NCBI GenBank assembly: GCA_022511465.1
Contig: JAFLRM010000007.1
Coordinates: 17,878 to 81,877 of the forward strand
DNA: 64,000 nt
Direction of reading: 5' to 3'
Source: Acetatifactor sp.
GTDB lineage: Bacteria; Bacillota; Clostridia; Lachnospirales; Lachnospiraceae
The position numbers and the translations under genes were made by a program. Of the stretch, positions 17,957 to 26,619 are shown one piece after another. Each line of letters opens with the position of its first letter. Position 1 is the first letter of the stretch. The notes under the pieces were generated by a model that saw only the letters and a program-made list of their open reading frames with translations, did no database searches and was not told the DNA's origin.

Positions 17957-18583
17957 CTAATGTTCTCTCACACATTTACCGTTTTCCATGCGCACGCGCC
18001 CGTTTGCAATATCATCGATGGCCTGTGGCAGAAGTATCCACTCCGCCTGCTCCATAACGCGTCGCTGCAAGCTTTCCGGGGTATCCCCCTCCTCTATGTA
18101 CACCGCCTTCTGGTCGATGATAGGGCCCTCGTCCATGCCCTCCGTCACAAAATGCACTGTGGCGCCCGTGACCTTGACCCCGCGCTCAAGCACTCTTTCA
18201 TGCACTTTCAGCCCATAATAGCCCACTCCGCAGAAAGAAGGGATCAGAGAGGGATGGATGTTGATAATACGTCCCTCATACCGCCGTACCATCTGCTGTG
18301 GGATCGCCACCAAAAAACCTGCCAGTACGATCAGATCCGGCTGAAATTCGTTCACTTTCTCCAAAAAGGTCTCATTGAAAGCTTCCCTGTCCGCAAAGTC
18401 CTTAGGAGATACGCTGACTGCAGGAATCCCCGCCGCGCGCGCCCTCTCCAGACTCTTGACCGTCTTGTTGTTGGACAACACACCCACAAGATTTGCGTTT
18501 GAAATCCGACCTGCCGCCACCGCATCAATGATCGCCTGCAGATTCGTGCCGCCTCCGGACACCAAAACAACTACTCTCAACAT
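17957..18583 (-). CDS. purN: Phosphoribosylglycinamide formyltransferase
   Basis: 208 residues of the folate-dependent type: [11 protein letters not shown] at the start, the catalytic [11 protein letters not shown] segment, and [13 protein letters not shown] with the conserved D. It transfers a formyl group from 10-formyl-tetrahydrofolate to GAR in step three of purine synthesis. Its first 7 bases overlap the end of purM, so translation is coupled. The IHPSLIPSF asparagine and histidine are intact. Confidence 0.96.
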   Translation of the reverse strand: MLRVVVLVSGGGTNLQAIIDAVAAGRISNANLVGVLSNNKTVKSLERARAAGIPAVSVSPKDFADREAFNETFLEKVNEFQPDLIVLAGFLVAIPQQMVRRYEGRIINIHPSLIPSFCGVGYYGLKVHERVLERGVKVTGATVHFVTEGMDEGPIIDQKAVYIEEGDTPESLQRRVMEQAEWILLPQAIDDIANGRVRMENGKCVREH

Positions 18584-19608
18584 ATGGCCACGCCCTTCTC
18601 TCCTGTTTCACAAGTACCTATCAAATAGGGAGTCTCGCCCGCAGCCTTGATCGCCTCCACGGTTCTATCCACATCGGCGGGATCTACAGCGAGTACCATT
18701 CCAAGTCCCATGTTGTAAGTGTTGTACATGATCTTCTCTTCAACACCGCCTGTCTTCTGCAAAAGCTTGAAGATAGACGGCACTTCGTAACTGTCCTTCT
18801 TCACCACAGCGCGGACATTGTCGGGCAGCATGCGTGGAATATTCTCATAGAATCCGCCGCCGGTGATATGGCTGCAACCCTTTACCCTGATGCCCGCATC
18901 TTTGACGGCCCTCAAAGCCTTTACATAAATCTTGGTGGGCGCAAGGAGCGCCTCTCCCAAGGTAGTTCCCAACTCTTCATAGTAGGTGTTCAGACTCTCC
19001 TCAGTCATCTCAAACACCTTGCGCACCAACGAAAAACCGTTGGAATGCACACCGGAGGAAGCGATGCCGATCAGGGCATCACCGGGCTTAATGTCTGCTC
19101 CCGTGATCAGATCCTTCTCATCCACCACACCTACCGCAAATCCTGCCAGATCATACTCCTCCTCGGGCATCAGCCCTGGGTGCTCCGCAGTCTCTCCGCC
19201 GATCAAGGCGGCCCCTGCCTGCTTACAGCCCTCCGCTACGCCTTTCACGATCGTAGCGATCTTCTCCGGATAATTCTTGCCACACGCTATATAATCCAAG
19301 AAAAACAACGGTTCCCCACCGGCACAGGCCACATCGTTCACACACATTGCCACACAGTCGATGCCAATGGTGTCATGCTTATCCAACAGGAATGCCAGCT
19401 TCAGCTTGGTTCCCACGCCGTCCGTGCCGGACAGGAGTGTAGGCTTTTCCATCTTCTTGAGGGCGTCCATAGAGAAGGCTCCCGAAAAGCCTCCGATACC
19501 ACCCAGAACCTCCGGGCGCATGGTCTCCTTCACATACTTTTTCATCAGCTCCACGGATTGATACCCTGCCTCGATATCCACACCCGCATTTTTATAATCC
19601 ATTGCCAT
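18577..19608 (-). CDS. purM: Phosphoribosylformylglycinamidine cyclo-ligase
   Basis: 343 residues. It has the AIRS-family motifs [32 protein letters not shown] and [15 protein letters not shown]. It closes the imidazole ring to give AIR in step five of purine synthesis. The start has AGGAGAAGG upstream. It sits between purE and purN, 29 bases after purE. Confidence 0.96.
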   Translation of the reverse strand: MAMDYKNAGVDIEAGYQSVELMKKYVKETMRPEVLGGIGGFSGAFSMDALKKMEKPTLLSGTDGVGTKLKLAFLLDKHDTIGIDCVAMCVNDVACAGGEPLFFLDYIACGKNYPEKIATIVKGVAEGCKQAGAALIGGETAEHPGLMPEEEYDLAGFAVGVVDEKDLITGADIKPGDALIGIASSGVHSNGFSLVRKVFEMTEESLNTYYEELGTTLGEALLAPTKIYVKALRAVKDAGIRVKGCSHITGGGFYENIPRMLPDNVRAVVKKDSYEVPSIFKLLQKTGGVEEKIMYNTYNMGLGMVLAVDPADVDRTVEAIKAAGETPYLIGTCETGEKGVAIC

Positions 19609-19637
19609 TGTCCTTCTCCTCGCAGTCTGTCCCCTGT

Positions 19638-20162
19638 TTACTTCTTCTGACTCTCCTGATATGCCTTATAACCGATCTCCTGCAATTTGGCGTCCTTGGC
19701 CTCCACCTGATCTTTTAGCTTCTCACTGTAATCTTTCAATTTCCCAAGGAGCTCAGGATCGGAAGTCGCCAAAATCTTGGCCGCCAGAAGACCTGCGTTG
19801 GCTCCGCCGTTAATGGCCACCGTAGCCACCGGAATGCCGGAGGGCATCTGCACGATGGAATATAGGGAATCACGGCCGCCCAGCGATGTGGTGTGCATAG
19901 GAATACCGATCACCGGCATCGGGAATATCGCCGCACACATACCGGGAAGATGTGCTGCCATGCCGGCTCCCGCAATGATCACCTTAAAGCCTTTATCCTC
20001 CGCGCTCTTCGCATACTGAAAGAATACGTCAGGCTCTCTGTGCGCGCTGATGATCTTCATCTCATAAGAGATTCCGAGCTCCTCCAAAATATCTGCTGCC
20101 TTCGCCATAACGGGCATATCAGAGTCGCTGCCCATCACAATACCAACCTTAGCTGCTGACAT
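19638..20162 (-). CDS. purE: N5-carboxyaminoimidazole ribonucleotide mutase
   Basis: 174 residues, class I PurE, with [22 protein letters not shown] and the loop [11 protein letters not shown]. It moves the carboxyl group of N5-CAIR to form CAIR. The ATG at 20162 is preferred, with AAGGAGG seven bases upstream; an in-frame extension to 20195 has none. It is the first gene of the purE-M-N-D run. The C-terminal tail is longer and more charged than in some homologues. Confidence 0.95.
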   Translation of the reverse strand: MSAAKVGIVMGSDSDMPVMAKAADILEELGISYEMKIISAHREPDVFFQYAKSAEDKGFKVIIAGAGMAAHLPGMCAAIFPMPVIGIPMHTTSLGGRDSLYSIVQMPSGIPVATVAINGGANAGLLAAKILATSDPELLGKLKDYSEKLKDQVEAKDAKLQEIGYKAYQESQKK

Positions 20163-20191
20163 GACGTCCTCCTTTTGTACCACCGTCGGGC

Positions 20192-20267
20192 ACAATATAT
20201 TGTAGTTTTAAATGACATGATAACATTATCTATACCCTAGTTTACCAAAATTAGAGTGTTGTTACAA
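20192..20267 (-). promoter_or_regulatory. Possible purE promoter and palindrome
   Basis: TTGTAA (20267-20262) and TAAACT (20244-20239) are 17 bases apart on the minus strand. Between them and purE lies the perfect palindrome ACAATATATTGT (20192-20203), which could be an operator. I see no purine riboswitch core here. Confidence 0.3.
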
Positions 20268-20295
20268 TATTTATCTGTGAAATTATTTTAATTTT

Positions 20296-22410
20296 TTATA
20301 AATTTCTTATTTCCTCCATAGGATCGTTCAGTTCCTCCGTGCCGGGAAGCACGAAACGACCATTCCGGATGATAGGGATCACCTCGCCATCCTGCCGCAC
20401 CGCGTTCAGCTCCCCCAGTTCGTCGTAGGGGATAGTGATGTCCGTATGACAGTTAAAATAAGCTTTCGCCGGTTTTTCGGTGCGCAGACGGGATATTTCA
20501 TTATCTTTCGCCACGATCTCCTTACCGTCAGGGTTGCACACCCTGACCTCCTCCGCATGGGAGTAACAGGTGTCCCCCACCGCAAAGTGCGGTCCCATCT
20601 TCTCCGCTATCAAAATAGGAAGCTTATCCTCTACGCCGTACTTTTTCGCTGCCACGTAGGCGGTGGTGTTGGTTCCGATGGCAAACTCTCCCATGGGAAG
20701 CGTCTCATGTCGGAACAGGACATTCTCATAGACAAAAGCCCTGTTCTCCTCCTCCCGCTCAAAGTTGCCGCAGTCATAATCACAGATCTTGCCATCCGCA
20801 AACGTAAGCTCCAAATCTTTGTACTCCAGACCGTTCAGGTACACACGGCTCACATGGAGTACTCCCTCCGTACCGGACAGCACAGGCGAAGTGAAAACTT
20901 CCCCCACAGGGATATTCACATCCGCCACACAGTTTTCAAAGATGGTTTCACGCTCCGGATCTCCAAGCCGGTAAAGCTTCACTGTAAGATTCGTCCGATT
21001 GCCATCTTTTCCTTTGATCTCGCAAAATTCCGCCGTGTCCAGCGCGTCGATCAAAGTCTGTTGTATCCGCTGATAAAGACTGTAATCCAATGTATTAATG
21101 CGGATCACTTCACTGAAAAATTCTCTGTACCTTTCCGGATCATCCGGAAATATTTCCGGCACGGGGAACGCAATAATGGTAAAGCTACGCTCCTCCTCAA
21201 TAATATAATTTCTCTGCTGCTCTCCCGCCTGGCTCCGGTACTCCACCCACAAACGGTTCTGCTCCTTGGTAAGCGACAGACTCTGGGGTTTGTTCACCGG
21301 AGAAAAGTTCCTCTCCCCAAAGGTCTCCACTACCGCCGGACCGGCGTATCCTCTGGCCTGTTCTTTATATTTTTCAAAGGCAGTCCGCGTCACCTCCAGC
21401 TTGCGGTTCACATAATTTTTATCCAGAAAGAGGGCCCTGTCATCCTTGTGGTCAAACTCATACTGCCTGTTGGGAGTGCCTCCGTAATAGCCGTTCTTAA
21501 AGAGAGAGGGATTATAGAGAATACTGGCTGCCGCCCGATGCACCGTGGGCTTCAACCCCATCTTTTCAAAGTTCTCAATGGCACGCCGCATCATGCGCTC
21601 AAATCCCAGCTGATAGCGGAGCTCTACCGTCTGCTTCCCTGAAAGATCCTTGCCTCCCACCACAAAGCCAATGCGATACCCTTCCGTGTAGGTATCCGCC
21701 ATGGTGTTCAAGGTTTCCTCTGGCAGATCGGCCAGAAAACGCGCCGTCTGAAGTTCATTGTCCCCCACATATTCTCCGTAGGCATAGAGGTAGCGCATAT
21801 CTGTCAGGTCACTGCCCATTATGATGTTCACCGCAAAATTTTCCTTAGACACCACCAGATCCCGAACGAGTCGCTCTGCCGAGGCGTCCGCGTAATCATT
21901 TACAAACCAGTACATAATCTGCCGGATATCCTCCATGGCGGGAAGCCTCTTTTCCTCCTCCCATTGGTATACGAACGCGGAATACACCTCAACAAAAAGT
22001 TCACCGCGGATCACCAGTTCTTCCAGCCGCCCCTCATGGACAAAGCCAATGAGGCTTCGCAGTTCCACATAGAGAAAAGACAACATGGCGCCAAACTCTT
22101 CTCCCAGCCGCTCCACCGCATAGGCAGGATTGGCATAGCTTCTGTCGTAATTATCAGGCAAAATATCCTCATACAGACCGCGATTGCGCTCCTTTAGTTC
22201 CGCAAGAGGTGCTTTCTCCATCCCTCCATCCGTCACAAACCGATATGTTTTGTCCATCTGCATCAAAAAAAAGGCCGTCTTTGCGAAATACTCCTCAAAC
22301 GCCGGCACTCCAAAATGTTCCAATGTAATTTGACTAATTCGGTCAAAGCAGAGCCGCCATCTCTCATCCAACAGCTCCTCTGTCGTAAAAGTATCCTTTT
22401 GATTGCTCAA
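20296..22410 (-). CDS. Peptidase M29-like aminopeptidase with long N-terminal extension
   Basis: 704 residues. The C-terminal 350 contain the M29 (AmpS/AmpT) zinc-ligand segments: GEVFTSP, AEKMGPHFAVGD and NCHTDI. Members of this family are metal-dependent aminopeptidases of about 370-410 residues. Here about 330 extra N-terminal residues, rich in aromatic and acidic positions, form an unrecognised domain. The start is TTG at 22410, with AGGAAAG upstream; no early ATG is available. It stands alone upstream of purE, on the same strand. Confidence 0.72.
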   Translation of the reverse strand: MSNQKDTFTTEELLDERWRLCFDRISQITLEHFGVPAFEEYFAKTAFFLMQMDKTYRFVTDGGMEKAPLAELKERNRGLYEDILPDNYDRSYANPAYAVERLGEEFGAMLSFLYVELRSLIGFVHEGRLEELVIRGELFVEVYSAFVYQWEEEKRLPAMEDIRQIMYWFVNDYADASAERLVRDLVVSKENFAVNIIMGSDLTDMRYLYAYGEYVGDNELQTARFLADLPEETLNTMADTYTEGYRIGFVVGGKDLSGKQTVELRYQLGFERMMRRAIENFEKMGLKPTVHRAAASILYNPSLFKNGYYGGTPNRQYEFDHKDDRALFLDKNYVNRKLEVTRTAFEKYKEQARGYAGPAVVETFGERNFSPVNKPQSLSLTKEQNRLWVEYRSQAGEQQRNYIIEEERSFTIIAFPVPEIFPDDPERYREFFSEVIRINTLDYSLYQRIQQTLIDALDTAEFCEIKGKDGNRTNLTVKLYRLGDPERETIFENCVADVNIPVGEVFTSPVLSGTEGVLHVSRVYLNGLEYKDLELTFADGKICDYDCGNFEREEENRAFVYENVLFRHETLPMGEFAIGTNTTAYVAAKKYGVEDKLPILIAEKMGPHFAVGDTCYSHAEEVRVCNPDGKEIVAKDNEISRLRTEKPAKAYFNCHTDITIPYDELGELNAVRQDGEVIPIIRNGRFVLPGTEELNDPMEEIRNL

Positions 22411-22478
22411 TCTTCTTTCCTGCCTTTCCTTATAACATTGATAATCCTGACAAGACAGCAGTGTTCATCGCGTTTATT

Positions 22479-22793
22479 CTACATATATGTTGCCAGATAA
22501 ATGATCAGGACCAGCACACTCAGCGAGATCAAATTCAGGAGAATGCCAAGCCAGGGGAACAGCCGGTAATACTCCCTGTCTCTGGCCGTCACAACTCCAA
22601 GGACCAGACCGATCAACGAGAAGATCACCGCCAAAAAACCTGTCATGCCATAGCCGGCAGGGATATCTCCTCCGCTTTGATAACTCAAATAGATCACGGC
22701 TGTCAGGGACGCATTACTTAGTATTCCCAAAATTGTGGACATCACTGCACGATTGGAATGTCTTTTGTTGGTGTATATATATTTCTTCTTCAT
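22479..22793 (-). CDS. Small integral membrane protein (DUF6142-like)
   Basis: 104 residues with a basic N-terminus (MKKKYIYTNKRHSNRA) and three hydrophobic spans (about 18-38, 50-70 and 80-103). The order resembles DUF6142-type membrane proteins of Clostridia, whose function is unknown. GAAAGG lies upstream of the ATG at 22793. A terminator for the preceding gene lies directly upstream, so it needs its own promoter, which I could not place. Confidence 0.6.
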   Translation of the reverse strand: MKKKYIYTNKRHSNRAVMSTILGILSNASLTAVIYLSYQSGGDIPAGYGMTGFLAVIFSLIGLVLGVVTARDREYYRLFPWLGILLNLISLSVLVLIIYLATYM

Positions 22794-22825
22794 ATTTTTA
22801 TAACCTTTCCACGAAAACACCAGCT

Positions 22826-22853
22826 AAAAAGGCACTCCCCCGGGGGAAATGCC
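22826..22853 (-). terminator. Terminator after the 50-residue membrane peptide gene
   Basis: On the minus strand GGCATTTCCCCC and GGGGGAGTGCC form a G+C-rich stem, followed by TTTTT. Confidence 0.75.
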
Positions 22854-22871
22854 CTCATAAATCGCTATTCA

Positions 22872-23024
22872 TCAAAATAAAAGCTTCGTCTTGCCGGCCA
22901 AAAGCCTTGCTCCGCCGATGATCAGCAACACGCCCGTAGCCAATCCGACAGTCAGCGTGATCACCCCCAACGCAATATTCATGGCACCTGCACCTCTCAT
23001 AGTCTTGTACACCTTTTCTTCCAT
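22872..23024 (-). CDS. 50-residue single-span membrane protein
   Basis: ATG at 23024 with GGGAGG eleven bases upstream opens 50 codons. The first 12 residues are charged (MEEKVYKTMRGA). A glycine-rich hydrophobic span (about 16-38, containing VITLTVGLATGVLLII) follows, then a basic tail (LLAGKTKLLF). Codon use matches its neighbours, and a terminator follows 18 bases after the stop. Function unknown. It probably shares a transcript with pyrE, 53 bases upstream. Confidence 0.6.
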   Translation of the reverse strand: MEEKVYKTMRGAGAMNIALGVITLTVGLATGVLLIIGGARLLAGKTKLLF

Positions 23025-23077
23025 ATCGATCAATCCTCCCGCCTTTTTTTCAACTAGTGCGTGACATATGCTCTTGT

Positions 23078-23752
23078 CTACGCGCCATAAGTCTCATAGT
23101 ACTGGTCAATGGCTGCCTTTAAGGTGTCATCAATGTACACCTGTCCTTTGTAGGGTCTGTTATAGAGATGTTCCGTCACCTCCGCCATGGTCACGATGGC
23201 ATTTGCTTCAAAGCCGTATTTCTCCTTGATCTCCTGAAGAGCACTGACCTTGCCGTCAAGCCCCTTCTCCATGCGGTTTAAGGAGACCATCAGCCCCTTG
23301 ATCTCCACCTTTGCCTGTGCGGTCAAAATAGGAAAAGTCTCCTCGATAGATTTCCCGGAGGTGGTCACATCCTCAATGATCACCACCCTGTCTCCGTCTC
23401 TCAGATCGCTTCCCAAGAGAATCCCCACATCTCCATGGTCCTTGACTTCCTTGCGGTTGGAACAATAGCGGATCTCTTTACCGTAAAGCTCACTGTAAGC
23501 GATGGTCGTCGCTACACTTAAAGGAATGCCCTTGTAGGCCGGGCCAAACAGCACGTCGAAATCGTCTCCGTAATTGTCATGGATCGCTTTCGCGTAATAT
23601 TCACCGAGCTTTTTAAGCTGGGCTCCTGTCACATAGGCCCCCGCATTCATAAAGAAGGGGGACTTGCGCCCGCTCTTTAGGGTAAATTCACCAAACTTGA
23701 GGACATTGCTGTCCACCATAAACTCGATAAATTCTTTTTTATATGCTTCCAT
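23078..23752 (-). CDS. pyrE: Orotate phosphoribosyltransferase
   Basis: 224 residues with the PRPP-binding motif VVIIEDVTTSGKS, the FGEFTLKSGRKSPFF start typical of PyrE and the flexible loop YCSNRKEVKDHG. It makes OMP from orotate and PRPP. GGAGG lies ten bases before the ATG. In the leader, GATCAC (23786-23791) and GTGATC (23813-23818) form a weak stem whose role is unclear. pyrF lies elsewhere in the window, so the pyr genes are split. Confidence 0.95.
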   Translation of the reverse strand: MEAYKKEFIEFMVDSNVLKFGEFTLKSGRKSPFFMNAGAYVTGAQLKKLGEYYAKAIHDNYGDDFDVLFGPAYKGIPLSVATTIAYSELYGKEIRYCSNRKEVKDHGDVGILLGSDLRDGDRVVIIEDVTTSGKSIEETFPILTAQAKVEIKGLMVSLNRMEKGLDGKVSALQEIKEKYGFEANAIVTMAEVTEHLYNRPYKGQVYIDDTLKAAIDQYYETYGA

Positions 23753-23868
23753 TCTATCTTAAAACCTCCAGTTTTCTCCTTTAGAGATCACCGTATATAT
23801 CTGCCTTGCAGCGTGATCATAAATATTTCTTTCATACTATCATAAATTTTTTAAACATTCAATCAGTT

Positions 23869-23916
23869 TTTCGCTCCAAACATTCTTGGAAGTTTCGCTC
23901 CAAACATTCTTGGAAG
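23869..23916. repeat. Tandem pair of a 24-base unit
   Basis: The unit TTTCGCTCCAAACATTCTTGGAAG occurs twice without a gap (23869-23892 and 23893-23916), and each copy holds CCAA...TTGG. It lies in the 359-base gene-free stretch 23753-24111 between pyrE and the Sel1 gene. Apart from a promoter and the pyrE leader stem, I see nothing else there. Confidence 0.8.
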
Positions 23917-24010
23917 ATTTATATGTTGATGGCCTGGAAGAAGGATATTGGAGAGTACTATAATATTTCAAAAATAATACGATAAAAACGATATCGCGCG
24001 GTTTTTGCTG

Positions 24011-24039
24011 TTTACCGGGCAAGACAATATTGGTATAAT
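24011..24039 (+). promoter_or_regulatory. Promoter of the Sel1-repeat gene
   Basis: TTTACC (24011-24016) and TATAAT (24034-24039) are 17 bases apart, with TG one base before the -10 box. The start codon is 72 bases further on. Confidence 0.6.
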
Positions 24040-24111
24040 ACAACGTGTACTGTATTTGCCGTGCAGTTCGGAGTAAAAGACTGCACTCATTTTAGAAAGG
24101 AGATATCAAAT

Positions 24112-25356
24112 ATGGAATCTTATTTCAATCCTATTGTAGATAAAGCTATCGAAGATATTTATTACTGCTATGACAACCAGCGGGCTGCTCAGGCCGCCAA
24201 ATCCCTGAGCGAGGCGGTCGATGCCGGTGACGGTGATGCTGCCTACCTTCTCTCCCGGTGCTATTCCGGTCCCGAATACAGTTGGAAGTACCATTGCTTT
24301 GAATTTGGGGAAGACGATGCCAAGGTAGAACAGCTCATTCGCCAGAGCGTCATGCAGGGCAGCGCCATGGGCGTCTTGGGCTCTATGCGGGTGGGAATGC
24401 TGACCCCCGAGTTGGAAGCCGCCATGCCTTTCCCCTCCCTAAAGGCTGCTTGGGACATTGTATATGAGAAGGCCCAGGCCGGATGCGCTTTTGCCCAGAA
24501 TATGATCGGCAACACCTACTTCTGGGGGGACATCTTCCGCATTGAAAAGCAGGACCTGGACAGCCTCTCCCGGGAGGAGCTGATCGTACGTCTGCGCGAG
24601 AGCATGCTTGCCTGTGTTCCTTGGTTCGAACGAGCCATCAAGGGCGGCATGGGTTTTTCCGCCCGCAACTTATTCAATCTTTATCTGGAGGGAGAAAAGA
24701 ATCTGATCGACCCTGAGCCCAGTAAGGCCTGGATCTTGGCCAAACAGTGCGCCGAACTGGGGCATCCTGACTGGCAGCTGAAATGGGGCCGCCACCTTCA
24801 GGAGAGCGATCAGGAAAAAGAGGGGTTGGATTGGTGCCTCCGCGCCGCCAACCAAGGGCAGCTGGATGCCTGGTTCTACGTGGGGCGCCCCTATCAGGAC
24901 GGAAAGGTGGTTCCCAAAGACGCTCCCTATGCATTGTCTTGCTATGAAAAAGGCATGGAAGACCCCAATCAGATAGGCTGCCTCAATCGGGCAGCGCAGC
25001 TGCTCTTCTTGGGACAGGATGGTGTCACTCAAGATTACGCCAGAGCTGTCCGACTGCTTGAGGAGGCACACGCTCTGCACAACGACTGGGGCAACGACAT
25101 GCTGGGGATCTGTTACCTTTTCGGCTATGGCTGCCAGAAGGATCCCGTCAGAGCACGATCCCTTTTCGAGGAAGTAAAATGGTCCACCGATCTGCTCAAC
25201 TACGGTCTCGGCCTTATCTACGCCGACGGTCTTGGGGTACCTGAAGACATTAAGAAGGGAGTAGCATATCTTCAGAAAGCTCAAAACTACCGCCCTGCTC
25301 AGGAGGCACTTTCAAGATTTAAGAAGACCCTCTTCGGCAAATGGGTGCGGCGATAG
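24112..25356 (+). CDS. Sel1-repeat (TPR-like) protein
   Basis: 414 residues, with no signal peptide or membrane span. Helical repeats of about 36 residues with A, G and Y at Sel1 positions are visible, for instance DAAYLLSRCYS, AFAQNMIGNTYFWG, DWQLKWGRHLQ, GNDMLGICYLFGYG and LNYGLGLIYADGLG. Such repeats form superhelical protein-binding scaffolds. The ATG at 24112 has AAAGGAG nine bases upstream; a GTG at 24061 in frame has no site. It is transcribed alone, against its neighbours, between its own promoter and a two-way terminator. Partner unknown. Confidence 0.78.
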   Translation: MESYFNPIVDKAIEDIYYCYDNQRAAQAAKSLSEAVDAGDGDAAYLLSRCYSGPEYSWKYHCFEFGEDDAKVEQLIRQSVMQGSAMGVLGSMRVGMLTPELEAAMPFPSLKAAWDIVYEKAQAGCAFAQNMIGNTYFWGDIFRIEKQDLDSLSREELIVRLRESMLACVPWFERAIKGGMGFSARNLFNLYLEGEKNLIDPEPSKAWILAKQCAELGHPDWQLKWGRHLQESDQEKEGLDWCLRAANQGQLDAWFYVGRPYQDGKVVPKDAPYALSCYEKGMEDPNQIGCLNRAAQLLFLGQDGVTQDYARAVRLLEEAHALHNDWGNDMLGICYLFGYGCQKDPVRARSLFEEVKWSTDLLNYGLGLIYADGLGVPEDIKKGVAYLQKAQNYRPAQEALSRFKKTLFGKWVRR

Positions 25357-25398
25357 GAAAAGCGGAAATGGAAATGGGTATAGTGAATTGTAAAAATA

Positions 25399-25428
25399 AA
25401 GAAGGTCATCGTCCCTGATGACCTTCTT
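25399..25428. terminator. Bidirectional terminator between the Sel1 and polyprenyl synthase genes
   Basis: AAGAAGGTCATC (25399-25410) and GATGACCTTCTT (25417-25428) form a perfect 12-bp stem with a 6-base loop. The minus-strand tail is TTTATTTTT; the plus tail is AATAATTT. The stop codon of the minus-strand gene lies in the stem. Confidence 0.8.
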
Positions 25429-26425
25429 AATAATTTGACGCATTTGAAACATAGGCGTGCGCACTTGTCCGGATCTTATCAACTAATTCGAGGAGTTTCC
25501 TTTTGGGATCAGAATCACGAAACGGTGACAAGGCACTTTTTGCCTCCTCCGAATATCGGTCGATCAGAGATAGTGTATATTGGCAGCCTCCTGTGAGCTT
25601 GATCAACTCTGCAATTCGGGAATCCATCTCTTTCCCATGCATTCCATCCCGTATTTCCAGGGCAATCTCCTTTAACTCTGCGCCACACTCCGGATCCGCG
25701 AATGTATGTATCGCAGGAAGTGTGTAATATCCTGACCAGAAATCATTGTGGATTGTCTTTTGGGAAAGTTCACTGGTCGATACAAAATCCATCAGATCAT
25801 CTCTGAGCTGGAATATCAAACCGAGCTTTTCTGCAAATATATCTACGGCTTTCTGCTCGTCTTCATTACATTTCCCCTCACAGGCACCTGCTCCACAGGC
25901 TATGGCAAACATTGCAGAGGTTTTGCCGATGATATTATCGATATATCGCTCTTCCGTAATGTCGACATTGTAACGGTTATCGAATTGTCCAACTTCTCCG
26001 TTACACATGACCTCCAGCTTTGCAAACATGGTTCGATACCACGGTTTATTCATAAGGCCGGTTCGCCCGATGGTAGAAAATATCATAAAGTCTCCGGCAT
26101 ATACCGCCATTTCAGGACCAAACTTTTTGTGAACGGATAAGCTTCCCCTGCGCATATCGGCATCATCTATGATATCATCGTGGATCAGTGATGCCGTGTG
26201 GCATATTTCAATGACCGCAGCCGTCTCTGTAGCATCAACCTTTTTGCCCTTCAGCTTAGAACACAACAACGTCAATATCGGTCGGATCTGCTTTCCCCTT
26301 GCCTCCAAGACCCAATCCATCATTTTCTGCATGGATGGGCTATCAGATCTGCACAAACGCTCTATATGGGTATTTACTTTTTTCATCTCTGCTTCGAGCT
26401 CTGGTATTTCCCGTATATCAAACAT
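25427..26425 (-). CDS. Polyprenyl diphosphate synthase
   Basis: 332 residues of the trans-isoprenyl synthase family. The first aspartate-rich motif is LIHDDIIDDADMRRG and the second is FQLRDDLMDF; GKQIRP near residue 45 is the conserved substrate-binding segment. It extends isoprenoid chains for quinone or lipid carriers; chain length cannot be read off safely. The ATG at 26425 is chosen for TGGAGG six bases upstream. The longer in-frame start at 26515 would add 30 residues with no such site. Monocistronic. Confidence 0.85.
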   Translation of the reverse strand: MFDIREIPELEAEMKKVNTHIERLCRSDSPSMQKMMDWVLEARGKQIRPILTLLCSKLKGKKVDATETAAVIEICHTASLIHDDIIDDADMRRGSLSVHKKFGPEMAVYAGDFMIFSTIGRTGLMNKPWYRTMFAKLEVMCNGEVGQFDNRYNVDITEERYIDNIIGKTSAMFAIACGAGACEGKCNEDEQKAVDIFAEKLGLIFQLRDDLMDFVSTSELSQKTIHNDFWSGYYTLPAIHTFADPECGAELKEIALEIRDGMHGKEMDSRIAELIKLTGGCQYTLSLIDRYSEEAKSALSPFRDSDPKRKLLELVDKIRTSAHAYVSNASNY

Positions 26426-26550
26426 GTTTCCTCCACAGCCCATTATATAAGGCGCTAAATTTGTCGAAACAAATCTATTATATCTGCCGCCACGTATTTT
26501 GTCAAGAAACTGCAAAGTTCGACCGGAGGAAATAGAGTCTTTATTATATC

Positions 26551-26579
26551 TTGTGTTATATTTTTGTTATAATTATAAT
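26551..26579 (+). promoter_or_regulatory. Promoter of the amidohydrolase gene
   Basis: TTGTGT (26551-26556) and TATAAT (26574-26579) are 17 bases apart in a very AT-rich segment, 40 bases before the ATG. Confidence 0.6.
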
Positions 26580-26619
26580 ATTAAGGGGTATCTTTTTGAA
26601 TTATAGAAAGGAACATTTT

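Noticed and set aside
23840..24043. 67-residue minus-strand reading with two SKNVWSE units
   Set aside because: The repeat follows from the 24-base DNA duplication. There is no ribosome binding site, and the rest has no protein character.
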